Positions 27,512 to 37,197 of a stretch of DNA of 63,363 nt are shown here, piece by piece. Position numbers and translations under genes: made by a program. This DNA comes from Opitutia bacterium UBA7374 (GTDB taxonomy: Bacteria > Verrucomicrobiota > Verrucomicrobiia > Opitutales > Coraliomargaritaceae), in the NCBI GenBank assembly GCA_002469895.1, contig DKOA01000059.1, positions 1 through 63,363 of the forward strand. The letters run 5' to 3'. The notes beneath the pieces are model-generated. The model did not search any database. It had not been told where the DNA came from and was given only the letters and a program-made list of their open reading frames with translations. The first letter of the stretch is position 1; each line of letters starts with the position of its first letter.

Positions 27512-28111
27512 ATGAATTCTTTAGAAGGCATCTGCGTCGTCCTCGTTGGCTACCTGTTGGGGTCTGTTAGCTTTGCCGTATTAGTAGCGAAGCAGCAGGG
27601 TGTGGATATTTTCAGCGCGGGCAGCGGCAATCCGGGAGCAACCAATGTAAAACGGGTGCTTGGGGCACAGTGGGGAAATACGGTTTTTGCCCTGGATGCA
27701 CTGAAAGGTCTGGTGGCCGCTGGTTGGCCGATGCTGCTGCTCGATCCGGGCGAACCAAAGCTAGCGATCCTTGGTTTGCTCGGGGCGTTGGCCGGTCACA
27801 GCTACTCGGTCTTTCTTAAGTTTCGCGGGGGCAAGGGTGTCGCCACGACGATGGGCGGGCTGCTTGCCATCATGCCGCAGGGCTTGCTTCTCGGCCTGCT
27901 TGTCTGGGTGGCTGCCTTTTACGCTAGTCGTGTCGTCGCCATTGCCTCGATCGCATTTGCCCTGAGCCTGCCACTCGGCTCTTTTTGGTTATACAATCCG
28001 GGGGATCCGCGATTTGCTTTCGGTTGCGTCTTGTGTTTGCTCATTATCATTCGTCACCGGTCAAATATCAGCCGGTTGCTCCAAGGCAAAGAAAACTCCT
28101 TTAAGCAATAA
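27512..28111 (+). CDS. plsY: glycerol-3-phosphate acyltransferase PlsY
   Basis: Membrane enzyme moving acyl groups from acyl phosphate to glycerol 3-phosphate, the first step of phospholipid synthesis. 199 residues with about five membrane helices; the three motifs are SGNPGATNVKRVLG near 37-50, KFRGGKGVATTMGG near 104-117 and RHRSNISRLLQGKE near the end. Length is normal. It precedes the hom-lysC-thrC set by about 80 bases on the same strand. Confidence 0.95.
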   Translation: MNSLEGICVVLVGYLLGSVSFAVLVAKQQGVDIFSAGSGNPGATNVKRVLGAQWGNTVFALDALKGLVAAGWPMLLLDPGEPKLAILGLLGALAGHSYSVFLKFRGGKGVATTMGGLLAIMPQGLLLGLLVWVAAFYASRVVAIASIAFALSLPLGSFWLYNPGDPRFAFGCVLCLLIIIRHRSNISRLLQGKENSFKQ

Positions 28112-28193
28112 GCGCCTCTCGGTCGAGGGTGTCTCTAAAGTCTGCCCTTGAAAATTCTCATCTGTGCGATTGTCTCCTTTCTTTTACTGAAAA

Positions 28194-29525
28194 ATGTCTA
28201 CCAAACGCACTGTTCATATCGGACTCCTCGGTTTTGGCGTCGTCGGCCAAGGGGTTTGGAAAAATATCGAGAAAAACCGTCAGGCTCTGGAGTATCGCTT
28301 GGGCGCGTCGCTCGAGATTTCGCAAGTTGTTGTTAAAAACGCTGAAAAGAAGCGAGATGTAGCGGTTCCTGCCGAGCGCTATTCGACCGATCCCGCACGA
28401 GTCGTTGACAACCCGGACATTGATATCGTCTGCGAACTGATGGGCGGAACCGGGGAGGCGCTGGAATTGACCCGGCGGGCACTTGCCCAGGGCAAAATCG
28501 TGGTGACGGCGAACAAAGCTTTAATCTGTGAGCACGGGGAAGAGCTCTTCGCTACTGCCCATGCCAATGGCGGACATTACTTTTATGAAGCTTCCGTAGC
28601 CGGTGGTATTCCTATCATTAAGACCATCCGCGAAGCACTCGTAGCGAATCGTTTCAAGCTCATCTATGGCATCCTTAACGGGACTTCAAATTACATCCTC
28701 ACCCGAATGGAACGAGAGGGATTGAGCTTTGATGAAACACTAGGAGATGCCCGTCGCTTGGGCTATGTCGAGGCTGATGAAGCTCTTGACTTGGATGGGA
28801 TCGATGCTGCTCATAAGACCGTCATCCTGACTTATCTGGCGCATGGTAAATGGGTCGGCCTCGACCAGATCATTTGTGAAGGTATACGCGAAATAACCGG
28901 AGATGATATTGCGACGGCTTCCGAGCTCGGATTTAAGATCAAGTTATTGGCCGTCATCCAACGCGATTTTTCTCAGAACCAGCTTTCTGTGCGATTGCAT
29001 CCAGCATTGATCGAAAAGTCTGAAGTGGTGGCCGGAGTCGATGAGGTCTACAACGCAGTCAGCGTGACCGGTGATGTGGTTGGCACAACTATCCTAATCG
29101 GCCGCGGTGCGGGGCAGGATGCTACCTCGAGTTCTGTCATTAGTGATATTGCCGATGCTGTCTTCATGCTGCAGGGCGCGCCTTCACCGGTTATCAGCGA
29201 GGAGGATGCAACGCTTTACCGGGAATTGGCCGACGGGCTTGAACTCACTCCGGCAGAGGCTCTGAAAGGGCGTTACTATTTGCGTATCCAGGTCAAAGAC
29301 GAAGAAGGTGTATTGGCCCGTATTTCAAATATTCTGGCGGCTCAACATATCAGCCTCGCCACCGTAAAGCAGAAAGCGATAGCCGGTGGTACCGCGAGTT
29401 TAATGCTCACGACCCATGAGACAGAGGAGTCTTCTGTACTCGCCGCAAAGAAAGATTTGGCTGCTCAAGGCACAGTCTTGGCAGACCCAGTTTGTTTTCG
29501 TATTTTTAACCCATCCGCATCCTAA
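28194..29525 (+). CDS. hom: homoserine dehydrogenase
   Basis: Reduces aspartate semialdehyde to homoserine. 443 residues: NAD(P) fold with IGLLGFGVVGQGVW at residues 9-22, catalytic region GILNGTSNYILTRME and LGYVEADEALDLDGIDAAHK, and a C-terminal ACT domain (VKDEEGVLARISNILAAQ) for allosteric feedback. First gene of hom-lysC-thrC, the complete threonine branch from aspartate except the semialdehyde dehydrogenase and homoserine kinase. Confidence 0.96.
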   Translation: MSTKRTVHIGLLGFGVVGQGVWKNIEKNRQALEYRLGASLEISQVVVKNAEKKRDVAVPAERYSTDPARVVDNPDIDIVCELMGGTGEALELTRRALAQGKIVVTANKALICEHGEELFATAHANGGHYFYEASVAGGIPIIKTIREALVANRFKLIYGILNGTSNYILTRMEREGLSFDETLGDARRLGYVEADEALDLDGIDAAHKTVILTYLAHGKWVGLDQIICEGIREITGDDIATASELGFKIKLLAVIQRDFSQNQLSVRLHPALIEKSEVVAGVDEVYNAVSVTGDVVGTTILIGRGAGQDATSSSVISDIADAVFMLQGAPSPVISEEDATLYRELADGLELTPAEALKGRYYLRIQVKDEEGVLARISNILAAQHISLATVKQKAIAGGTASLMLTTHETEESSVLAAKKDLAAQGTVLADPVCFRIFNPSAS

Positions 29526-29542
29526 CCGATGGATCGATTCTA

Positions 29543-30769
29543 ATGGCTCTCATTGTCCAGAAATTTGGCGGTACTTCGGTCGCTGATGTGGATCGCATTC
29601 GCAATGTTGCGGCTCGGGTCAAGGTCAGTCATGATGCCGGCAATCAAGTGGTTGTGGTCGTTTCCGCCCGGTCCGGTGTGACGAATGAATTGGTTGGACG
29701 TGCGAAGGCACTGAACCCTAAACCGGATGAGCGTGAGATGGACATGCTGCTTTCTGTTGGTGAGCAGGAGACGATCGCACTCACGGCAATGGCTCTGCAC
29801 GCATTGGGCGTGCCCGCAGTCTCCCGTACCGGTCGAGAGGCGGGTATTTTGACTGATCCGGTGCATACGCGTGCGCGCATCACACGCATCAGTGGTGGGG
29901 ATATTCGTGAGCAGTTGGAGTCCGGAAAAGTTGTCATACTGGCGGGCTTTCAGGGGCATTCACCGGACGGACAGATTACCACTCTTGGGCGCGGAGGCTC
30001 GGATCTCAGTGCCATTGCCATTGCGGCTGCCCTACAAGCCGACCTCTGCCAGATATGTACGGACGTGGATGGAGTTTATACGGCTGATCCCAGAATTGTG
30101 CCGACCGCCCGAAAACTTGACGAGATTGCTTACGAGGAAATGCTCGAACTCGCCAGTTCCGGTTCCAAAGTCATGCAGAACCGCGCTGTTGAGTTTGCCC
30201 GCAAGTTCAACGTTGTCTTCGAAGTCCGCTCCAGCTTTAACAATAATCCCGGAACCATCGTGAAAGAAGAAGTCGCCTCCATGGAGGACGTCGTTGTCAG
30301 CGGCGTTGCTCTAGATAAAAACCAAGCCAGAATCGTGGTCAGCGAACTGCCCGATCAACCCGGCACTGCTGCGCGGCTATTCCAGTCGATCGCTAATGCC
30401 GGAGTGAGCGTTGATATGATCGTTCAAAATATCGGTCGAGACGGGAAGGCCAATATGACCTTTACCGTTCCCCGCGACGATGTGTCCCGTGCCCAAGAAG
30501 GTATAGCCAGCGCTTTTGCTGCATCCGATGGCGTTCTTTTTGAGTCCAGCGATATTGCCAAGGTCTCCGTTGTTGGCGTCGGTATGCGTTCGCATTCCGG
30601 AGTGGCGGCAACGCTGTTCGACGCGTTGGCCGCGGCTAAAGTAAACATACAGTTGGTCAGTACCTCCGAGATCAAAATCTCTGTTGGGATAAACCCGGAA
30701 GATGCTGAGGAAGCGACTCGAATCGTCCATAGCGCCTTCCAACTGGATACCGCGAGCGAGTCGTCATGA
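29543..30769 (+). CDS. lysC: aspartate kinase
   Basis: Phosphorylates aspartate to start lysine, threonine and methionine synthesis. 408 residues: VQKFGGTSVADVDRI at the start, TLGRGGSDLSAIAIAA near 150 and CTDVDGVYTADPRIV near 174, then two ACT domains (about 265-400) that sense end products. It begins 17 bases after hom, and its TGA overlaps the thrC ATG (ATGA), so the three genes form one operon. Confidence 0.96.
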   Translation: MALIVQKFGGTSVADVDRIRNVAARVKVSHDAGNQVVVVVSARSGVTNELVGRAKALNPKPDEREMDMLLSVGEQETIALTAMALHALGVPAVSRTGREAGILTDPVHTRARITRISGGDIREQLESGKVVILAGFQGHSPDGQITTLGRGGSDLSAIAIAAALQADLCQICTDVDGVYTADPRIVPTARKLDEIAYEEMLELASSGSKVMQNRAVEFARKFNVVFEVRSSFNNNPGTIVKEEVASMEDVVVSGVALDKNQARIVVSELPDQPGTAARLFQSIANAGVSVDMIVQNIGRDGKANMTFTVPRDDVSRAQEGIASAFAASDGVLFESSDIAKVSVVGVGMRSHSGVAATLFDALAAAKVNIQLVSTSEIKISVGINPEDAEEATRIVHSAFQLDTASESS

Positions 30770-32124
30770 AATATCTTAGTACGCGCGGCCAAGTGCCGGA
30801 AGTGAGCTTTTCCACTGCGGTGGAACATGGGCTGGCTCCCGACGGCGGGCTGTATCTGCCGGTCGATTTGCCGGATCTAAGCGTCCATTTAGAGGAGTGG
30901 GAAGGCCTGGATTATGCGGATCTGTGCGAGGCTTTCTTTGCGCTTTTTGCTACCGACATCGATAAGGAAGAGTTACACGCTATTGTTAGTCGCTCCTACA
31001 ACAAATTTGACGACCCGGAAATTGCCCCGATCGTGCGGCTCGATGATACCTGCCATGTCCTGGAATTATTTCATGGTCCTACTTTGGCCTTTAAGGATTT
31101 TGCGCTGCAACTGCTGGGTAATTTTTATGAGGCCCAAATTAACCGTACGGGAAAGCCCATCTCTGTGCTTGGGGCCACTTCAGGTGATACCGGTGCTGCG
31201 GCGATCCACGGTTTGCTCGGCAAGAAGGGTGTAACCACCTTCATTCTTTATCCAGACGGACGGATTTCACCTCTACAAGAGCGCCAGATGACCTGTACGG
31301 GAGCGGACAACGTCTTTCCGCTGGCCATTGAGGGTAGCTTTGATGACGCCCAGACCGCGATGAAAACGGTCTTTCAAGACCGTGTATTTGCCGCTGAGGT
31401 CGGATTGTCTGCGGTTAATTCGATCAATTTAGCACGCATTCTGGCTCAGTGCGTCTACTATCTCTACGCCTACTTTCGTCTATCGGCAGAGGTCCGGGAA
31501 AAGACGACTTTTGTCGTGCCGACCGGTAACTTCGGTAATGTGCTGGCCGGTTGGCTCGTCCAGCAGATGGGCGTCCCGATTCATGGCTTCCGTGTGGCGA
31601 CGAACCAGAACGATATTCTACACCGTCTTTTCAGTACAGGCACTTATCGTCTCGATGCCGTCGCACCCAGTGTTGCTCCGTCCATGGATATTCAGGTAGC
31701 TTCCAACTTTGAGCGCTTCCTCTACTACGCAGTCGGTCGCGATTGTGCCAAGGTGCGCGAGATTATGCAGACCTTCAAGGGCACCGGTGAATATGTTTTT
31801 GACGACTTTGATGGGGGCACTTTTTCCAGTTCGCGCACCAATGATACTGAAATCTCAGCGATCATTCAGCAGGTGTATGAAGATTTCGGTTACACCGTCG
31901 ATCCACATACGGCTTGTGGCTTTAAGCGGGATGCAGAGGTCAGCCATCCAGAACTCATCCTAGCCACTGCGCATCCGGCAAAGTTCCCGGATACGATTCA
32001 CCAGGCCATCAGTCAGGAGGCGACACACCCGTCACTGCAAGCGCTGAAGTCGCGCTCTTTGGTCAAGCATCATGTGGAATCCACGCCGGAGGCAATCAAA
32101 GCCTTCATGCGTGCGCATGTCTAG
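30766..32124 (+). CDS. thrC: threonine synthase
   Basis: PLP enzyme making threonine from phosphohomoserine. 452 residues with the long-form start MKYLSTRGQVPEVSF and APDGGLYLPVDLP; HGPTLAFKDFALQLLG near residue 105 contains the PLP Lys, and VLGATSGDTGAAAIHGL and VVPTGNFGNVLAGW are phosphate-binding loops. The start overlaps the lysC stop by 4 bases. It is the long bacterial/yeast ThrC type. Confidence 0.96.
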   Translation: MKYLSTRGQVPEVSFSTAVEHGLAPDGGLYLPVDLPDLSVHLEEWEGLDYADLCEAFFALFATDIDKEELHAIVSRSYNKFDDPEIAPIVRLDDTCHVLELFHGPTLAFKDFALQLLGNFYEAQINRTGKPISVLGATSGDTGAAAIHGLLGKKGVTTFILYPDGRISPLQERQMTCTGADNVFPLAIEGSFDDAQTAMKTVFQDRVFAAEVGLSAVNSINLARILAQCVYYLYAYFRLSAEVREKTTFVVPTGNFGNVLAGWLVQQMGVPIHGFRVATNQNDILHRLFSTGTYRLDAVAPSVAPSMDIQVASNFERFLYYAVGRDCAKVREIMQTFKGTGEYVFDDFDGGTFSSSRTNDTEISAIIQQVYEDFGYTVDPHTACGFKRDAEVSHPELILATAHPAKFPDTIHQAISQEATHPSLQALKSRSLVKHHVESTPEAIKAFMRAHV

Positions 32125-32150
32125 CGAGCCGGGGCAATCGTGCTGCCAGT

Positions 32151-33347
32151 CTAAAAGCGCCAGTTCAGGCCGAGGCTGAAGAAGTGCAGGGCGGTATCCG
32201 GATAGGTGCCGGATACCTGACCGCGGGCACCACCGGGATTGCCTTGTTCCACGTCAATGTCTCCATACCAGATGACTTCGTATGCGAGGTCCAGATCGAT
32301 GTTTTCGCTATACCGATAGGTCGTACCGATGCCGTAACGAAGGGAATCGCCCGAGGGCAGATCGACGGTGACGGATTCGTCTTCTGCCATCGCGGTGTCG
32401 TAGGCCGCACCGGTATTCAATCGCCACTGTTCATTCATTATGTACTGCATCCCCAGTGCGAAGTGCCAGGTATCGTCATAATTACGGTCAGTATCGATAT
32501 CAACATTAGCGAGTCCGCCTTCAGTGGTCAGACCAATTTGCCCAAAGGTAGACCATTCCTGCCAGCCAAGGTTGCCCATCAGTGAGAGGCGTTCGTCCAC
32601 TTCATGATAGAGGCTGGCCATGACTGTCTGGGGCAGGGTCATTTCAACTTCCACTTGGTTAATTATCGGTCCGTTGGGGAATGCGTCTTCATATTCTTGC
32701 TCCGATTGCGAAAAGTACTGCAGACCCACTCGTGTCTGCTCGCTCAGCTTGTAGAGTAGTCCAAGGTTTGCCTGAAAGGAGATCACCTGATCTTCAAAGT
32801 CGAGTTTGTTTTCTGTAACCAGTCCGGGCACCAAAGACTTCAATTCGTAGATGCCATAAAGCAGAGAAAGCCCAAAGCCCAGAGAGAGCTTTTCGTTAAC
32901 CTTATAGGCTGCCGTCGGCTGTAGACTGATGCTTTGTAAAGTTACTTCCTGAGTGAAAAAGTCACCCGGCCAGTCTTCCTCGTATTTCATTGCCAGACCA
33001 AAGTAGCCACCGATGGCCGCTCCCACTGTCCAGCGATCATTCAACTGTTGCGTGTAGGCCAGTCCACCGGTCGGTATCCATGACTTTGCATCCGTTGTAC
33101 CGCCGCCATTTTCTTCAAATTCAAACGGTGTGTAGAGTGGTTGCAGAGTCGATTGCAAATGCCGTCCCTCCAGTTCCGTCATGCCCGCCGGATTTGAAAA
33201 TACAGTGCCCGCATCTTGGGCACGGGCAGCCCAACCGGCACCGGCGAGTGCTGTCTCGGTCGTGCTGATTTCGGTAAGATAGAGACCTCCGGCGTGTAAA
33301 GACAGGGCGGATACAAGAGCGGCGAGGAGTGGGTAGTTGTATTTCAT
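32151..33347 (-). CDS. FadL/OmpP1-type outer-membrane transporter
   Basis: A 398-residue outer-membrane beta-barrel. The signal peptide ends near LSLHAGGLYLTEISTTE; the N-terminal hatch carries AGAGWAARAQDAGTVFSNPAGM, which is the NPAG signature of FadL proteins that move long-chain fatty acids or other hydrophobic compounds. The chain ends in aromatic NWRF, the terminal Phe expected by the barrel assembly machinery. Substrate unknown. It converges with thrC. Confidence 0.9.
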   Translation of the reverse strand: MKYNYPLLAALVSALSLHAGGLYLTEISTTETALAGAGWAARAQDAGTVFSNPAGMTELEGRHLQSTLQPLYTPFEFEENGGGTTDAKSWIPTGGLAYTQQLNDRWTVGAAIGGYFGLAMKYEEDWPGDFFTQEVTLQSISLQPTAAYKVNEKLSLGFGLSLLYGIYELKSLVPGLVTENKLDFEDQVISFQANLGLLYKLSEQTRVGLQYFSQSEQEYEDAFPNGPIINQVEVEMTLPQTVMASLYHEVDERLSLMGNLGWQEWSTFGQIGLTTEGGLANVDIDTDRNYDDTWHFALGMQYIMNEQWRLNTGAAYDTAMAEDESVTVDLPSGDSLRYGIGTTYRYSENIDLDLAYEVIWYGDIDVEQGNPGGARGQVSGTYPDTALHFFSLGLNWRF

Positions 33348-33412
33348 AAAATTAATTTATCTACTATTTCTAGGAAATATCTCAATTCGTCAACCCCTTC
33401 TTGCGCGTATCT

Positions 33413-34168
33413 TTAAGCGACTTTCTGGATGAAATCGTTAATTACTGCCGCCGCCGCTTTCGCTTTTTCCAGATGGGCCATATGTCCGGCGGCAGCTAAA
33501 GTGCTGTGGCTGCCCTCGGGCAAGTGGAGAAGCATTTTCTCAGCGATCTCGGTATACTTTCGGTCGAGTGCGCCAGTGATCAGCTGGGTAGGGCACTTAA
33601 GCTCATCGAGCTTCGGCCAGAGATCCGGGATGCTGCCTTGGCCGAATTGCCGCAGACTATTGGCTAATCCCTTTGCTGTGTGTTCTTTGCGGGCGGCTTG
33701 CATAGCGGCACGCCATTCTGGATCAATGTTCTCCTGAGTGGTGATTAACGGGTGTTCTTGCCAGTGATTAATAAAAACCTGAACGCCATCCTTATGGATA
33801 CGTTCAGCCAGAACAGCATCTTCTTGTTGACGATTTCTTCTGGCTAGAGGATCCGAAATTCCCGGATTCGCACCAATCAGGATGACCGCTTTCCAGTAGT
33901 CTGGTCGAGAGAGGGCGTGGAGCAGGGCAGCCCGTCCGCCCATCGAGTAGCCGAGGAGTATCCGGCAGTCGGGATTCTCTCTGGCTACTCGGTCGATGTA
34001 CTCAATGGTAGCATCAGCATGACAATCAACCTGATTTTCCGGGCCGTGCCCAGGCAGGTCGGGACAATACCATGGGCCGGTACGCGGACAGAGTGCCTGC
34101 AGCGGCATGAAATCGCTGCCACGACCGGTGAACCCATGGAGGGCAAGGATGCGGTTCTGCCTAATCAA
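33413..34168 (-). CDS. alpha/beta hydrolase, MenH-like
   Basis: A 251-residue alpha/beta hydrolase. ILALHGFTGRGSDF forms the oxyanion region, GYSMGGRAAL the nucleophile elbow (Ser), GALDRKY the Asp and AAGHMAHLE the His. The overall look, including the PDLPGHG strand, matches MenH (SHCHC synthase of menaquinone synthesis), but no other men gene is present, so only the fold is firm. The only ATG (34273) lies 110 bases inside the upstream cyclophilin gene; TTG at 34168, overlapping its stop by 8 bases, gives a family-like start (LIRQNRILALHG, read with Met first). Confidence 0.75.
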   Translation of the reverse strand: MIRQNRILALHGFTGRGSDFMPLQALCPRTGPWYCPDLPGHGPENQVDCHADATIEYIDRVARENPDCRILLGYSMGGRAALLHALSRPDYWKAVILIGANPGISDPLARRNRQQEDAVLAERIHKDGVQVFINHWQEHPLITTQENIDPEWRAAMQAARKEHTAKGLANSLRQFGQGSIPDLWPKLDELKCPTQLITGALDRKYTEIAEKMLLHLPEGSHSTLAAAGHMAHLEKAKAAAAVINDFIQKVA

Positions 34169-34631
34169 GGACTTTAGCAGAAAGTATTTTCTGGTCTTCG
34201 ATGGGACGGTCGCCGGGACCTTTATCCACCTTTTCCAGCTTGGAGACGACGTCCATACCTTCGACGACTTCACCGAAGATCGTATGTTTCATATGCAACC
34301 ATGAGGTGGCTGCAGTCGTGATGAAAAATTGGCTACCGTTGGTGCCGGGTCCGGCATTCGCCATGGCAAGTAGCCCTGCGCGGTCAAAAGTAACATCACG
34401 GGCGCATTCGTCTTCGAAAGGCTTACCCCAAATCGACTGTCCACCGCGTCCGGTACCTGTGGGGTCACCACCCTGAATCATGAAGGACTCGATGATCCGG
34501 TGAAAGAGGATACCATTGTAGTAGCCGTTTTTAATATGAGTTGTGAAATTCTCACAAGTTTTTGGAGCGATATCATCGTACAGTTTGAACTGGATGCTGC
34601 CCTGCGTGGTTTCGAGTAGGATATTAGCCAT
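34161..34631 (-). CDS. peptidyl-prolyl cis-trans isomerase, cyclophilin type
   Basis: A 156-residue cytoplasmic cyclophilin with no signal peptide. MANILLETTQGSIQFKLYDD at the start, NGILFHRIIESFMIQGGDPT with the catalytic Arg and Phe near residues 40-58, GLLAMANAGPGTNGSQFFI and WLHMKHTIFGEVVEGMDVV are standard. Isomerises prolyl bonds in protein folding. Its stop overlaps the following hydrolase gene. Confidence 0.93.
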   Translation of the reverse strand: MANILLETTQGSIQFKLYDDIAPKTCENFTTHIKNGYYNGILFHRIIESFMIQGGDPTGTGRGGQSIWGKPFEDECARDVTFDRAGLLAMANAGPGTNGSQFFITTAATSWLHMKHTIFGEVVEGMDVVSKLEKVDKGPGDRPIEDQKILSAKVLD

Positions 34632-34706
34632 AGGTATGTATTGGTTTGATTAGATGTCTATTTGTCAGTGCGGTTAATTTTGAAAGTGAACAACTGCTGG
34701 CTGCAC

Positions 34707-36269
34707 TTACTTTTTTGCCGTACTTGCTTTCAGATGCGAGATGGTTTCGACGACGAAATGTTCCAGATTGGCCTGGGGTGCTTCGAAAGCAATGGGCAGG
34801 TCTTTTGCTTGCATGCTTTTAGATGTGAGTGGGCCGATACTGCCGTAAGCCGGAGAGATGGCTCCCTCCTGCAACGCCAGCGTAGAGGATTGCTGTGCGG
34901 CATATGACTGGACGGTCGAGGCGCTGGTGAAGAGTACGGCGTGAGCCCCTTCTTTACGAAATTGTTCTGCCGCAGGGTCTTGGCTCAAGTCTGTCTGCGT
35001 GGTCTTATACAGTGGTAGGGTATCGACAATGGCACGTCCTTCTTCTTCGAGGCGATTTACCAGGTCTTCGCGGTTTCGATTTCCCGTGACGACAAGTATT
35101 TTGATGCTCTCCACGCCTTCTTCTTTGATCAGCGTATCGGCTAGTGCATCGGCGTTGGCCTTTTTCGGGATCAAGTCGACTTTCAGGTTGTGTTTGCGGA
35201 TTTCGCGCGCGGTGGCTTGTCCCACTGCGGCGATACGCATGGGGCCAAGGCAGCGAATATCGCCGAAGGCTTTGTAAAGCAGATCAAAAAATATGCGCAC
35301 GCCGTTCGCACTGGTAAAAAGAATCCATTCATATACCGCAATTTCAGCAAAGACTTCGGTCACTGTGTTTGGATTATAGTCCGGCTCCACATGAATGAAG
35401 GGCAGTTCCAGAACTTCAGCACCTTGTTTTTCCAGCAGGCTGCTGAGTTCACCGGCTTGTTCCCTAGAACGTGTCACCACGATCCGTTTACCGAAGAGAG
35501 GTCGCTTCTGGAACCAGTTGTCAGGCGGACGCTGCGCGACGACTTGGCCAATGGTGATGATGGCAGGCGCACCGATGTCAGAGGTCTCCAGACTTGCTAC
35601 GATATTTCCCAATGTGCCAAAGAGTGAGCGTTGGCGTGCGAGGGTAGCCCATTGGACAATGGCAACGGGTGTGTCTTCGTGCAGGCCGCCTTGCTGTAGT
35701 TCGCTGACAATGCGGGGGAGCTGTCCGATACCCATGTAGAGGCATAGTGTGCCATCGGTCTGGGCAAATTTTGCGAAGTCGATACTGAGGGTCTGTTTTT
35801 CCGGGTTTTCGTGACCGGTCAAAAAGGTAATGGAGGAACTGTGCTCACGGTGTGATAGTGGGATGCCGGCATAAGCTGCAGCAGCGAGTGCAGCGGTGAC
35901 ACCGGGCACAATCTCGTACGCTATCCGGTGGTTTAGTAATCGGTCCATTTCTTCGCCACCTCGCCCAAAGATAAAGGGATCGCCTCCTTTCAATCGGATC
36001 ACCTGTTTCCCCTGTACAGCGTGCTCAATCAACAGCGCTTCAATTTCTTCCTGTGGTTTGGAGTGGCGACCGGGGCTTTTTCCAACAAATATTTTCTCGG
36101 ATTCCGGTTTGGCCCAGTCGAGGAGATCCGGGTTGGCCAGGTAGTCATAAACGATCACATCTGCTGTTTCGATGAGCTGGCGAGCCCGGACTGTGATTAG
36201 CCCGGGGTCACCCGGACCAGCTCCGACCAGATAGACTTTGCCGACAATGTCATTATTTGGCATAGTCAT
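34707..36269 (-). CDS. cobA-hemD: fused uroporphyrinogen-III methyltransferase and uroporphyrinogen-III synthase
   Basis: A 520-residue fusion of two steps of tetrapyrrole synthesis. Residues 1-250 are the SAM-dependent methyltransferase (VYLVGAGPGDPGLITVRA, VIRLKGGDPFIFGRGGEE, PGVTAALAAAAYAGIPLSHR) that makes precorrin-2 for sirohaem or cobalamin. Residues 265-510 are HemD (KRIVVTRSREQAGELSSLL, EWILFTSANGVRIFF, VLFTSASTVQSYA), which closes the ring. The start overlaps the hemC stop by ATGA. Confidence 0.95.
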   Translation of the reverse strand: MTMPNNDIVGKVYLVGAGPGDPGLITVRARQLIETADVIVYDYLANPDLLDWAKPESEKIFVGKSPGRHSKPQEEIEALLIEHAVQGKQVIRLKGGDPFIFGRGGEEMDRLLNHRIAYEIVPGVTAALAAAAYAGIPLSHREHSSSITFLTGHENPEKQTLSIDFAKFAQTDGTLCLYMGIGQLPRIVSELQQGGLHEDTPVAIVQWATLARQRSLFGTLGNIVASLETSDIGAPAIITIGQVVAQRPPDNWFQKRPLFGKRIVVTRSREQAGELSSLLEKQGAEVLELPFIHVEPDYNPNTVTEVFAEIAVYEWILFTSANGVRIFFDLLYKAFGDIRCLGPMRIAAVGQATAREIRKHNLKVDLIPKKANADALADTLIKEEGVESIKILVVTGNRNREDLVNRLEEEGRAIVDTLPLYKTTQTDLSQDPAAEQFRKEGAHAVLFTSASTVQSYAAQQSSTLALQEGAISPAYGSIGPLTSKSMQAKDLPIAFEAPQANLEHFVVETISHLKASTAKK

Positions 36270-37120
36270 AGTTTAAGTAATGCGAGGATTTCGTCTAGGG
36301 CCGGTTCTATTTTATCGAAACAATTGAGTTCCAGAGGAAATGCCCGATAGCCGGTTTCAGGGTGGAAAGTATGAAAGATATTTTCGCTGAGGTGAGCACC
36401 GACCGGAATCTGGCAGCCGCTACCCAAGCGGCGAAGAAAAGCGCGTTCCAGAGAAACCGCAAGTTTCGTCTCCGGGCAGAAGCAGTTCTGATAGCTTTCC
36501 ACGTCTTCTGAACGACACTGGATGGCGATGGCAGCTTGCCCGGGTGCAGGCACGCTTTGCTCGATCGGGAGCTGAGAGAATTCGAGATTTTCGTGTTGCT
36601 CTATACCGAGGCGTTGGAGCCCCGCCGCGGCCAAGAGTGTCGCATCGGCTTCTCCGGAAGCAATTTTTTCCAAGCGTGTGGCGACATTCCCGCGGATATT
36701 GAGAAATTCACAATCCGGAAATAGGACTTTAATTTGTGCCCGACGACGAGGACTCCCGGAGGCAATCGTTTTTGGTTTTAGGCAATTTTTACGGCGGACA
36801 AGAAGATCATTTGCCTGAATGCGAGGGAGGTATCCGGCAATGGACAGACTTTGACTGAATGCGGTCGGCATGTCTTTAGCACTATGGACTGCCAGGTCTG
36901 CTGATTTATCGAGTAATGCCGCTTCGAGTTCTTTGGTAAAGAGGCCGATGCCACCGCGTTTTTCGAGTGACCAACTTAGGCGCTCATCAACTTTTGTGCT
37001 AATCGGTAAGGCACAAGTGGTAAGGTTCGGCTGGTATTGTTTTAGCCACTCACGTACAAGCTCAGTCTGCTTGCGGGCAAGCGGACTTTTTCGAGTGGCA
37101 ATTAGGATGGTTCCGGACAC
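36266..37120 (-). CDS. hemC: hydroxymethylbilane synthase
   Basis: Joins four porphobilinogen units. 284 residues: IATRKSPLARKQTELV at the start, DKSADLAVHSAKDMPT with the catalytic Asp near residue 77, IASGSPRRRAQI and LGSGCQIPVGAH, whose Cys carries the dipyrromethane cofactor. It is slightly shorter than E. coli HemC (313). It supplies the substrate of the HemD half of the overlapping downstream gene. Confidence 0.94.
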   Translation of the reverse strand: MSGTILIATRKSPLARKQTELVREWLKQYQPNLTTCALPISTKVDERLSWSLEKRGGIGLFTKELEAALLDKSADLAVHSAKDMPTAFSQSLSIAGYLPRIQANDLLVRRKNCLKPKTIASGSPRRRAQIKVLFPDCEFLNIRGNVATRLEKIASGEADATLLAAAGLQRLGIEQHENLEFSQLPIEQSVPAPGQAAIAIQCRSEDVESYQNCFCPETKLAVSLERAFLRRLGSGCQIPVGAHLSENIFHTFHPETGYRAFPLELNCFDKIEPALDEILALLKL

Positions 37121-37130
37121 GGGCAGAAAT

Positions 37131-37165
37131 AAAAAGCGGTCGATGGTGAATACCGCCGACCGCTT
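37131..37165 (-). terminator. intrinsic terminator after ilvC
   Basis: Arms AAGCGGTCG (37134-37142) and CGACCGCTT (37157-37165) pair perfectly; read leftward, the stem is followed by a T-rich run (complement of 37127-37135). It lies 33 bases beyond the ilvC stop and just upstream of hemC, so it separates the two transcription units. Confidence 0.75.
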
Positions 37166-37197
37166 GAAAATACAATTCGTTAGTCTACTTTTGCGGC

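Noticed and set aside
27261..27515. 84-codon frame before plsY
   Set aside because: Cys-rich, no ribosome site, no similarity to anything recognised; overlaps the plsY start.
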